Assembly: GCA_032622095.1 (NCBI GenBank)
Contig: CP136068.1
Coordinates: forward strand, 48,106,443 to 48,170,442
Reading direction: 5' to 3'
DNA from: Siphonodentalium dalli
Lineage: Eukaryota; Mollusca; Scaphopoda; Gadilida; Siphonodentaliidae
DNA length: 64,000 nt
Shown here: positions 55,661-64,000 of the stretch, in pieces
Layout: every line of letters begins with the position of its first letter
Numbering within the stretch: the stretch's first letter is position 1
Program-made: the position numbers and the translations under genes
The notes under the pieces: generated by a model
What the model saw: the letters and a program-made list of their open reading frames with translations, nothing else
Database searches by the model: none
What the model was told of the DNA's origin: nothing

Positions 55661-56844
55661 TACATAGCTGAAGTGGTGACCCGTTTAGCCGCATACAGCA
55701 GACTCCCGGTACCTCGCCACAGCGAGACAGACGTGAACATTACACAATTGAAACATTTAACAGCGATGGAGACGAAATGCAAACAGACATGACACGAACG
55801 AAACACGGAAGACATAACTAGACACCAGAAACATAATAGAACAGACGGCAAAAATGTATTCTGAAACACGGTAGAGATGCGTGACTAGCCGATTGATTGA
55901 GCCTGGTCAACTCAACCACCCGTCTTGAAGAGATGTAGGACTAAAGAGGGCCATGAGCTAAGCCACATTCGCAGATCGATGCCTCACGTGATACGGCCGC
56001 CAAGTTTGAAAACAATTTTCAATTAAATATATTTCATATCAAATTATTATAGAATTCCCATTGTTTTCTAAAATACACTTGTTCTAATATACAATATACA
56101 AAATAATGTGGGAGAAATGAAGTTACATGTAGCGGTATATTAGCGGCAATAGGAGATGTATTATTGTTGAAGATGAAATTTAAAGTGGCATGTAATGTTC
56201 AACCCCGAACTTTTACCTATACTGATTAGTTGCTTTTGTCATGTTGCGATGGATCAAAGTAAGTTGAAATAGCCATTACATATTTTACACCGGGATACAT
56301 GGACTACGGTATTGATATTTTCAACATAAAGGGCGTTCCTGTTTTGTTCTTTCAAAGTATATAGAGTCCTAACATGAGAATTATGTGGGTTTACCGACAT
56401 TCCGATACTTTTTCTGATCCCAGAAATATAACACAGCTCTTTGAAGTATCACTTTGGTCTATTTGTACTCCTGAACTATGTGTGTCACGTTAAGCCTTAA
56501 ATGTGGTCACTGTCACAATAAGTTGCTAGATGGATATGCATGTACATATCTGGAAATAATATTTTTTAGAAAGTTGTAAGCTATATGGAAATGCTCTTTT
56601 TTATTATCGTGTCTTGGTGGAAAAAGGAGCGAAAAATTGTTATTAAAGTTAATAAATATTATAATCAAAATCTTGCAGAATATATGTCAACATAAAATTT
56701 ATTATTTAAGTTTAGGTTTATTTTGTTTAATGTTGGTACCGGTGTTGAATACCGGTGTCACCATAACACATGGCATGTCGTTATAACGAGTAAAGTATGT
56801 GTGCCACTTTAATCATTTCATAACTGAAACTTCCTGTTGCTTAA
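55661..56844. other. Unassigned DNA
   Basis: No gene is recognised. AAAGTGGCATG near 56,182 and GTGCCACTTT near 56,803 are repeated short phrases in opposite orientation, which also occur at 57,129, but I could not define an element. Confidence 0.35.
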
Positions 56845-57025
56845 AACCTGTGCCAATACATTCTCTTATATATGCGAGCCTCTCATATGATGGCACTTAT
56901 TTGTTAGAGAAAACATTGCCCTAACAATATTTAACTTGACCTTGTAAGCCAGTACATTCTCTTTTACATATATAATATGCGACGCGGCCTATGGGAAACA
57001 CGAGCGAATGCATTGGCACATTATA
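56845..57025. repeat. Decayed relative of the 60.57-kb palindromic MITE
   Basis: CCTGTGCCAATACATTCTCTTATATATGCGAG.CTC near 56,847 and the inverted-type block GCCAGTACATTCTC..ATATGCGACGCGGCCTATGG..CGAATGCATTGGCACA near 56,949-57,022 match the inner hairpins of the element at 60,568-60,957. The palindromes are broken by substitutions, so this copy is older. Confidence 0.7.
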
Positions 57026-58540
57026 TTTAAAGTTGCACCAGCGCAGCTACCGCAAAGCAAGAGTTAAAAACTATTTGCTCTATATCATACATAACTTTAA
57101 TGTATGATATCTACAGCGAAGCATGTTTTTAAAGTGGCACGCTACCATTCAATTTATATATTTTTTTATTTATATTTTACTCATTTAACGACACGTCATG
57201 CGGTATGAAATGCATGTATGTATCAATAGAACTATAATCACACGACATCGAGCCTAACAATCCACCCATACCCATGGTCACAAAATATTGGCTTTACTGC
57301 TCAGATATTCTATCATTGTTTATTCGGGGACATAGCTAGAGGATCTCTGTTGGAGGTGAATCTGCCTTGAAATTGCCAACTGAACCGTACCCGCGAGGTC
57401 GCATAATTATAGCAACACCACCTTGGATGGGAACATAATAGTGCATCAAACTGGCAACTAAAACATCACACACGTATAAACTCTTACAATGTGGTCACAT
57501 GAGTTTGGCACTTTACAGTTGATGGTCAATTATCACAAACTTTCTGACCAAAGGTAGAAGAACATGATTGCGCTACAGAAATTGTGTAATTGTCAGCTGA
57601 TTGCAAAGGGGAGCGCATTGGAAGGGGCGATATTAGCACTACATCGCAGGACCAGTCGTCCTGGTGACGGACTTATAACACAAAGAAACGTTCAGACTTC
57701 TTGATGACGAACATTATGAATCAGTAACTTTCATTTCCCTTCCACCAGCTACATGTATAATCGAACCACTGCACAGGTGGTTCGTGTGCAACATATCGAT
57801 ATGATATGCAAGTATTGTCTAAGTGGAGTAACTCTAATAGTTCAGTACGAACGGTTTTGGACGCCTGCCTGTTCTCCAGTTCGAGAAACCAACATCATAT
57901 TTAAATAGCGCGATCCTCTACTAAGCGCAAGCGTCATGTCATAAGAGGTTACAAGCAACTTATTATATAGAGTTACGCTTCTTGAATTTGTGTTGGGGAA
58001 ACTCGAGTCAGCATAAAACAAAAATCTGGCTGCTGATTGGTTGATTATCATTGAGGGAAATATCCATAAGCGGGAACAGAAAATCGTAGCGTACATACAT
58101 ATGAGGCTCATGTATGTTTAGATGTCCAGGAAGAGTCTGGTGGGGTTCCGAAGTTATGGAAGGGCTCTGGGTAATTTTATGCTGCTGATTTTTGTGCAGT
58201 GAATGGGGTAGTTGTGGAAATGCAAGATTATCGTTTGAAAAAAAAATACCGAAAAGGGCGCGTTTGTTGTCACAGACTGGTGCAGCGGATGACGTTCTGA
58301 GGGAAAATTGACCACTTGAAGTTCAAATAGGCTTAACCCATGGCCGGTGGGATTTAACACTGTCGCCTATGGAAAATAATTAGGTGTTTGTAACCAAGAG
58401 TAGACTCTAACTGCCTCTAACTTGGACGATTGTCGATTCTTCAGGGCGACTCCATACTAAACGTAAACGTCCTACGAGCAGACTCCAACTGCTTCTAACT
58501 TCGATAATGTTTTTGTCTCTTCTGTAAAGCGAAAATTTGT
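57026..58540. other. Unassigned DNA
   Basis: No exon or known repeat was recognised in this stretch. Confidence 0.35.
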
Positions 58541-58544
58541 CATG

Positions 58545-58725
58545 TGGAGCTCGGTGGTCCAGTGATTAGCGTTTCTGACTTGTCATCGCTGTCAGTGTCA
58601 ACACAGCAATATCAGTTCGCAGCCCGCCGGTGGTTTATTGTGAGTTTTCACACAATAGTGGCTTGGTCGATTTGAGCGATATGCAAGGTCGCTCGTACTG
58701 TGTCGACTTCGCACCATTCATGCGT
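58545..58725 (+). mobile_element. tRNA-derived SINE-like repeat
   Basis: AGCTCGGTGGTCCAGTGATTAGCG resembles the tRNA 5' half with an A box, and CAGTTCGCAGCCCGCCGG about 60 bases on resembles a B box. The intervening sequence does not fold as a cloverleaf, and a tRNA-unrelated body (TTGTGAGTTTTCACACAATAGTGG) follows. I read it as a SINE, not a functional tRNA. It differs in sequence from the SINE-like family at 14.63 kb. Confidence 0.6.
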
Positions 58726-60563
58726 TAAACGAGTACCAGTACTAGTCAGCTCGTTATACTTGTTAGTAACAAATCTCGTTCTGATAAAACTAAAAACAGC
58801 GCATGTACACAATGTAATGGCTGCAGCCGGTTAACATGACTGGGATAATAGTGTATTGTTTGAAAGAGTCGTTGGACAGCGCCTGCCAGTTTTTCTCCTT
58901 TCGGGTGAGCGTTAGCTATCCCACTATAACTCGGGAACTGTTTATAATTGCGCCATCGTAAGATATTCGATGCACGAATAATCCTCTATATCAAAAGGTG
59001 TATGAGACTACCGGATTTATGTTGCAGCCTTCTTTCAAACAGAGTTTAATTTATTCGATTCGTCAAGATAAGTCGTCACGAGGTCATGTCAATTTAGAGA
59101 AATTGACAACTACACTCAGAACATATCAACACATGTTATATTCGTTCATTGTAAGACAAATCACTCGATTTTTGGATATCAATGAACGTTTTGTGTCGCG
59201 AACGTTTGGTGTTTGGTGTCCGCGGTAATCGACAAAATCGTCGTTAAATGTGACGAGTAGACCTCGGAAATAGGACCGAAATCCATATTTGGCTGCCAAT
59301 TTTGGCTTTGTGACAAACGGGTTTGGAATCAGTCATAATTTTGCCATAAGAAGACACTAGTGCCAATAATTCCTTTTTATTGGTAACACCCCCCCCCCCC
59401 CCCCCAAGTAATGCATTTGACCATACTGGGTCAAGTTTTAATTAAATGGGAATGGACAGGTAGCCGTTAACTTGGACCGAGATGCCAGGCCGCTTAAAAT
59501 AATTATTCGTGTCCATATAGTGTACGTTCTGTTTATATCATTGGCAGTTTCAATTGATATTTATAGGAGCGGTGGCTCTTGATTTATCCGACCCTATATA
59601 TGATCCCGACATCCGACATAAGGAGTATATGATCCATGAGGATACCGGGCTGACCACTGCAAATTTCCCGACAGGGGTGGGGCTAACGCTGGGCTATTTA
59701 AGTAAAACATATCTTATATTCTACCTTTTTCCCGAGATTATTCCAACTGATACATGTCCCTTATCTATTGGAAGCTTTTGATACCCCACCCCGCAACCAT
59801 GCATCATGGTCGAAAAATATTATAATCCAAGCCAGTATATATGGTAAAAATGTGACATATAGGGATATGTTTAAAGACATATTATGTACTTGTTCGAGTG
59901 CGTGAAACTGATAAGTTAGTATTCAGGTGCTATGGCAACTGGAGGAATGTAGCATTCCACTAACGTCAACGAAAATCTCAAGCAAATCGACAGTACCACT
60001 CCATAGAAAATATCGTCTGAACTATGCTAAATTGTAAATATTTACTACTCGAATCTGGACGCTTCTATCAGCGATAAACTAACGATAATGATTTCGCCAT
60101 CGGCAGTCACTGTATTTAATTAATATATATGAATGACGGTGTGTGTTGTCAAGTTAGATATAATATTTGTAAAAATAACTACTTTGAACAAGATTATTCT
60201 CTATTTCTATCTGATTACCCTACTGGAGTGTTTCACATCACTTTAATCTGGCTTGAGAAAAATATATTCTTCTTACATTCAACGTTGTATCTGCATTATT
60301 AACTGAATGTTGTCACTTGAGCTCACACTAAAAAATATCCGAGTATTCTCAACCCACCGGTATTTTCTTTCTGAAATATCCAAAGCCTGTTATTCAAGGC
60401 ATGAGAGCACCGAACCGGTTTGTGAAAATTTGAAGTCAGACCATGCATAATGGAAAAAAACAGATCTCCGCATCCTGACTCGGCGTCGATTAGACTAATG
60501 AACGTTCAGGGCATGCGAATTTCTAGAAATTACATACAAATCGCATGCATCATGGACGTTCTC
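58726..60563. other. Unassigned DNA with a poly-C run
   Basis: A run of 17 C lies at 59,389-59,405. A frame beginning after TTTATAG at 59,567 encodes GAVALDLSDPIYDPDIRHKE and further polar sequence to a TAG-less GTAAAA site near 59,700. It looks mildly exon-like but matches nothing I know. Confidence 0.3.
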
Positions 60564-60567
60564 TTAA

Positions 60568-60957
60568 CCCTTTACCCAACAAACCGGCCAAATAAAGCTT
60601 GAACAGCCTAAAATATCTTCGGTCTGTCTCAATAGAACCATACAAATATGGATATCATTGGAACCGGTTCATTGACCACATTGTGATAGTTACAGTTATG
60701 CCCTGTGCCAATGCATTCTCTTATATATGCGAGTCGACCATAGGTCGCCTCGCATATATAAGAGAATGCATTGGCCTAAAAAAAATCTTTTTTTAACACT
60801 TTTTACCATTTTTTCTTACATTCTTTAACAATTTTATAATTTTTAATGTGTTAAGCCAATGCATTCTCTTATATATGCGAGGCGACCTATGGTCGACTCG
60901 CATATATACGAGAATGCATTGGCACAGGGTAAAAAAAACGTTCTGTTGGGTAAAGGG
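60568..60957. mobile_element. piggyBac-type MITE built as a palindrome of palindromes
   Basis: TTAA stands at both ends (60,564-60,567 and 60,958-60,961). The outer termini are CCCTTTACCCAACA and its inverse. TTAA duplication with CCC termini is the piggyBac signature. Inside are two perfect-looking hairpins of about 73 bp (60,703-60,775 and 60,855-60,928). Each reads GCCAATGCATTCTC, TTATATATGCGAG, a GTCGACC/GGTCGCC centre and back. The two hairpins are also inverse copies of each other. A T-rich spacer lies between. No transposase is present. The order of symmetry levels is unusual. Confidence 0.9.
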
Positions 60958-61370
60958 TTAATATGAGATTCACCGTGTATATCAGTGAGTTATTCTAGTT
61001 CCCGGTGTATTCCACTACGTCCTGTTCAAATGACGCATCTGCTGTCATTATATTAACAAAATGCAAGATATCAGACAGGTTTTATTCGTTTCGGTATCCA
61101 TGAAAGAATTAAAAGATGTTTATGACTGGCATAAAATTTCCTAATAGCAGTCAGTTTCACAGTCGCTCACAACTACTCACTTGTCTCGCTGAAGCTCTCG
61201 CGCTCAGGTGAATAATGATATCAACGGGTCCACCCGTATATGGACGTTTGCCATATCTGTTAATTTATACCGATAACTACCTGTAAGTTAACAAACATAT
61301 AATTTATTCACTTTGCGTATATAGTTTGTCCACTTACGATTTATACGCAGATTCAATTCGAGCAGAGAAA
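60958..61370. other. Unassigned DNA
   Basis: Sequence between the MITE and the candidate signal exon, with no recognised element. It could include a promoter. Confidence 0.3.
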
Positions 61371-61432
61371 TGATGAATTCGGCGCTGTCAATTATGACTA
61401 TAATAGTTGGGTTTTTGGGTGTGCCAAGTAGG
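61371..61432 (+). CDS. Candidate signal-peptide exon
   Basis: ATGATG opens a frame reading MMNSALSIMTIIVGFLGVPS, a good hydrophobic secretory signal. It ends near CCAA|GTAGGT or AGTAG|GTTTCT, two possible donors. It is 1.3 kb upstream of the PAN-like exon on the same strand, but neither donor phase joins that exon's internal acceptor at 62,781 in frame. It may belong to another gene, need a linker exon, or be chance. Confidence 0.25.
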
Positions 61433-61698
61433 TTTCTTGTTTGTTCCATTATGTATTATCATTGTGATGAATATTTCTGCAGATAGCTTAAAAATACAGA
61501 ACGAGGGTGTTTTTTCCCCCGCGGAGTGCCCCCCTGAAGGTTTAGAATGTGTAAATATAACAATTTATTAGTACAACAGACTATAAATTATTATAGAAAG
61601 TTTCCATTCAACGTTTAATGCCTATCAACAAATTAAATTATGAGAAGGAGCTGCTAATGAATGACCAGGATGCGGATTCTCGAAATCTATCAGGAGAA
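61433..61698. other. Spacer
   Basis: AT-rich DNA before the minisatellite, with nothing recognised. Confidence 0.3.
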
Positions 61699-61874
61699 GA
61701 ATTCCGGGATGTAGGTGCTTGAATTCCGGGATGTAGGTGCTTGAATTCCGGGATGTAGGTGCTTGAATTCCGGGATGTAGGTGCTTGAATTCCGGGATGT
61801 AGGTGCTTGAATTCAGGGATGTAGGTGCTTGAATTCCGGGATGTAGGTGCTTGAATTCCGGGATGTAGGTGGTT
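61699..61874. repeat. 22-bp minisatellite, 8 units
   Basis: The unit GAATTCCGGGATGTAGGTGC plus TT repeats eight times with perfect 22-base period. The sixth unit has CAG for CCG, and the last unit ends GTGG. It carries an EcoRI site per unit. Near-identity marks recent expansion. No open frame runs through it in a meaningful way. Confidence 0.97.
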
Positions 61875-62732
61875 GTTAGTTTCGTGAATAAGGAAATATA
61901 GTAGGCATCGTATTATTTCATATAACTCTGCCCTTTATGAAACCAAACTGATCTTTGCTGATGCCTCGATGAAGAACGTTCAATAATATATTAGCTATAC
62001 ACGATGCTAGACGTACATGTATGTATCAACTATGCTGAAGAAAACGTTGATGTAATTGATTAAATTGTGTCGTGTTTTCTGAATGTATAGTAACTAGTTT
62101 AAGCGTAACATCGTATTATTTGTCTTAAAACAACTATATATATGCTTACGGCTTACTATAAATGCCACGCTCTCAGAGAGGAGATAATATTTAACAATGT
62201 GAAAAAATAAACTGGGTATCATTCGCACAACTTTCCGTACAACGTGCTGATTATGTTGATTTGCAGATAAGACAACCGCTTGTGCAAAGAGGTGAAAACT
62301 AAATGTATATACACACATTACACATTGGCATGAAAAAAACAGGATATTCAAACATGGACAAGCGCTCCAGACACTGGCAATCTCATATAGCATACCTGCC
62401 AGCGTATAGATATTAAATCGTGGCGCTCTACTCGCAGTTTCCTGTGGCATCGATCGAAATTCAAGTACTAAACTTTGAATCTTTGCCATATAAGGAACAT
62501 GCTATACATTAAATTGCGCATGCTCCATTGTGCATTGTAGAAGCTGCGTCCTCACAACGAAGGATCTCATATCACAAGCACTGCTGTCATTTTTACAACT
62601 ACATTGTCCGTACATGGTACTGAGATCCGACTACACTGGCACAAGATGGATTCTGGTGCCGATTTACAAAAACATTTTCTGAGGTATCGCCGCTTCGCTG
62701 ATTTCAATATACCAAAGACGTCTCTGATTTAC
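61875..62732 (+). other. Upstream region of the PAN-like exon
   Basis: No recognised repeat. It should contain the promoter and 5' untranslated region of the PAN gene if 62,733 or 62,748 is the true start. A TATAAGG at 62,488 is a possible TATA-like site. The 131-codon minus-strand frame here shows no motif. Confidence 0.3.
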
Positions 62733-62999
62733 ATGTGCCGGTTCATTATGTTTGAAACATTCCTGTTCTGTGTTAAATGCCAGGCTTTCGGCGAATCGCA
62801 GACTGAATTTATTAAAATGGGAATAATTGTACAATCAACCGTGTCTAACATACTCCGATGTGACATGCTATGTGACCGGCATACTGATTGTTTATCGATG
62901 GCGTATCATGTCGGGAATAGGAATTGCGTTTTGTTAAGAAACAGATTCAGTGACACAATACAACTCAACCGGAAGTGGCAGACTAAGAACGCTACAGAG
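62733..62999 (+). CDS. PAN/apple-like domain exon, start of a secreted protein
   Basis: From ATG 62,733 (or 62,748) the frame reads a hydrophobic FIMFETFLFCV segment, a likely signal peptide cleaved near AFG|ESQ. It is followed by EFIKMG, then CDMLCDRHTDCLSMAYH, NRNCVLLRN and DTIQLN. The C-x3-C-x5-C-x4-Y..C-V-L-L pattern is that of PAN/apple-like modules, which bind proteins or glycans. In mollusc-type lectins they often precede a C-type lectin domain. The exon ends ACAGAG|GTAAGC, a consensus donor in phase 0; the next exons lie beyond or late in the window. An alternative start is an acceptor at 62,780 (AAATGCCAG|GCT), which would make this an internal exon. Its strand and fold class fit the lectin exons at 31 and 53 kb, suggesting a local family. 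Confidence 0.65.
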
Positions 63000-63021
63000 G
63001 TAAGCATTTAATTACCGATGG

Positions 63022-63112
63022 TTTAAAGATGCTCAATCCGATTAAGCGCCCCTTAATTACTATTTATTTGGTGTCTGGGGTAAAACATATTTGATTCCAG
63101 TGAAGGAACCCA
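63022..63112. repeat. Solo terminus of the 33.36-kb TIR element family
   Basis: TTTAAAGATGCTCAATCCGATT, TTTGGTGTCTGGGGTAAAACA and TTGATTCCAGTGAAGGAACC match the terminal 90 bases of the element at 33,360-35,848 with about 25% differences. No partner terminus was found before the window ends, so it may be a decayed fragment or the left end of a copy running out of the window. Confidence 0.65.
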
Positions 63113-64000
63113 CATAACAAAGCTCTGAGTTATTAGATATCGATTTTTTAAATATATTATTTTTCACCATCGAGACTTATTAGTGGCCCAGTAAAATGTC
63201 GACGAGCCGACATAAATTAGGCGAAATGTAAATCCTGGTTTCTGAGAAATCCAAGATTCATAATGGCAATAAACGAGTTCACACCTCGCGGATTCAAACC
63301 CAATAAAACAAGAAACTGTTATAAAATTTTACAGAATATATACTACCTGCATTCAAGTACTCATACTTGAATATAGTTCCATGTTGTCGAGATAGGGACC
63401 GGGGCGTTTTATTAATATACACCATAATATTTATTGACCCTGGAGAAGATCGCAATGGAATTAATACGGCGTGTAGATTCCGCGTACAAGACAACATGCC
63501 GTCCACGAATATGTCAAATTGAAGAAAGAGATAACATGCTGCTATTGCTTCAGTATTGGTTTGCATTTCGTGGACCGATTTTTATTCGATTTAACCACCA
63601 AAATGATGGTAAATAAACGGCGATTATAAAAATCCTAACATCGTGACTAACTTATACGGAACAGACATCCTAGGACAACTTTACGAAGTATCTGCAATTA
63701 TAATCGCGAACGAAAGCACTCGTACGATGCGATGACTCCGTGCACAACTTGTTATCACGAAAACCAGCACATTATCTGCTAATAATAGAACTTTGAGCAC
63801 AATCCCATTGTTACAATCATTCCCTAATTTTTGGTAAAGCACATCAATTCCCAAGACTGGCAAAGGAATGGTTCAGTGAATATCCCATTGTTTGACATAC
63901 GCCACTCATAACAAACAAACAAACAAACCACACGGGCACTTCACAGTAGCTTCAATTACCAGAGGTCACAGGGGCACGAACAGCGGTCTGCTTCCACCAA
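63113..64000. other. Unassigned DNA at window edge
   Basis: No clear second PAN or lectin exon is seen. An ACAAACAAACAAACAAACC microsatellite lies at 63,910. This is presumably the intron after the PAN exon. Confidence 0.35.

Noticed and set aside
58545-58725. Functional tRNA gene
   Set aside because: A- and B-box-like sequence is present, but no cloverleaf or anticodon stem can be formed and an unrelated tail follows.
62094-62489. 131-codon minus-strand frame upstream of the PAN exon
   Set aside because: No domain, no signal and opposite strand to the supported exon; treated as chance.

Overview
This is eukaryotic, AT-rich, gene-poor and very repeat-rich DNA. Its composition suggests an invertebrate animal, most likely a marine lophotrochozoan such as a mollusc or brachiopod. 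The evidence is the many ACATGTA runs, GT-AG exon candidates with split codons, PAN-type and C-type lectin exons, and a repeat set that includes a Crypton-like recombinase, a Penelope-like element, LINE ORF1 proteins, tRNA-like SINEs and several MITE families. The taxon is inferred from style; nothing here proves it. No bacterial-type gene, operon, CRISPR array, rRNA or convincing functional tRNA gene was seen.

Genes (all + strand). The best host-gene evidence is the two halves of a C-type lectin-like domain at 31,116-31,337 and 53,444-53,658. Their split codon joins correctly, but about 22 kb of transposon-filled DNA lies between them. A possible signal-peptide exon sits at 30,676. A separate PAN/apple-like exon ends in a strong splice donor at 62,999, close to the right edge, and probably starts a second secreted protein. 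Two phase-matched exons of an unidentified acidic, serine-rich protein lie at 41,193-41,334 and 41,927-42,085, but the frame is broken just downstream.

Layout. 0.4-9.5 kb: a long imperfect inverted repeat of about 1.3-kb arms around a roughly 5.5-kb interior. 10-19 kb: nested repeats, including two tandem families, a TA-flanked palindromic MITE, a MITE family with a CCGCGG/TTCGGCC core, a hAT-type MITE with a perfect 8-bp target duplication, and a SINE-like repeat broken by an element with GAAGTCGGCCC arrays at its ends. 20-26 kb: dispersed repeats, a degenerate LINE ORF1 and a degenerate Crypton recombinase. 26-31 kb: mostly unassigned DNA with a hairpin and a GACGTTTCGGCAC array. 31-39 kb: lectin exon 1, a 2.5-kb TA-flanked TIR element and more inverted repeats. 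39-45 kb: the acidic-protein exons, a third copy of the CCGCGG MITE and a tandem array with GGGGTTAACCCC cores. 45-56 kb: a repeat copy, a Penelope-like element with RT and GIY-YIG remnants, lectin exon 2 and a LINE ORF1 on the minus strand. 56-64 kb: a TTAA-flanked palindrome-of-palindromes MITE, a 22-bp minisatellite and the PAN exon.

The most unusual theme is that several unrelated non-autonomous elements share one architecture: their ends or arms carry arrays of a short, family-specific motif. Every recognisable transposon protein in the window is broken, so nothing here looks autonomously active.
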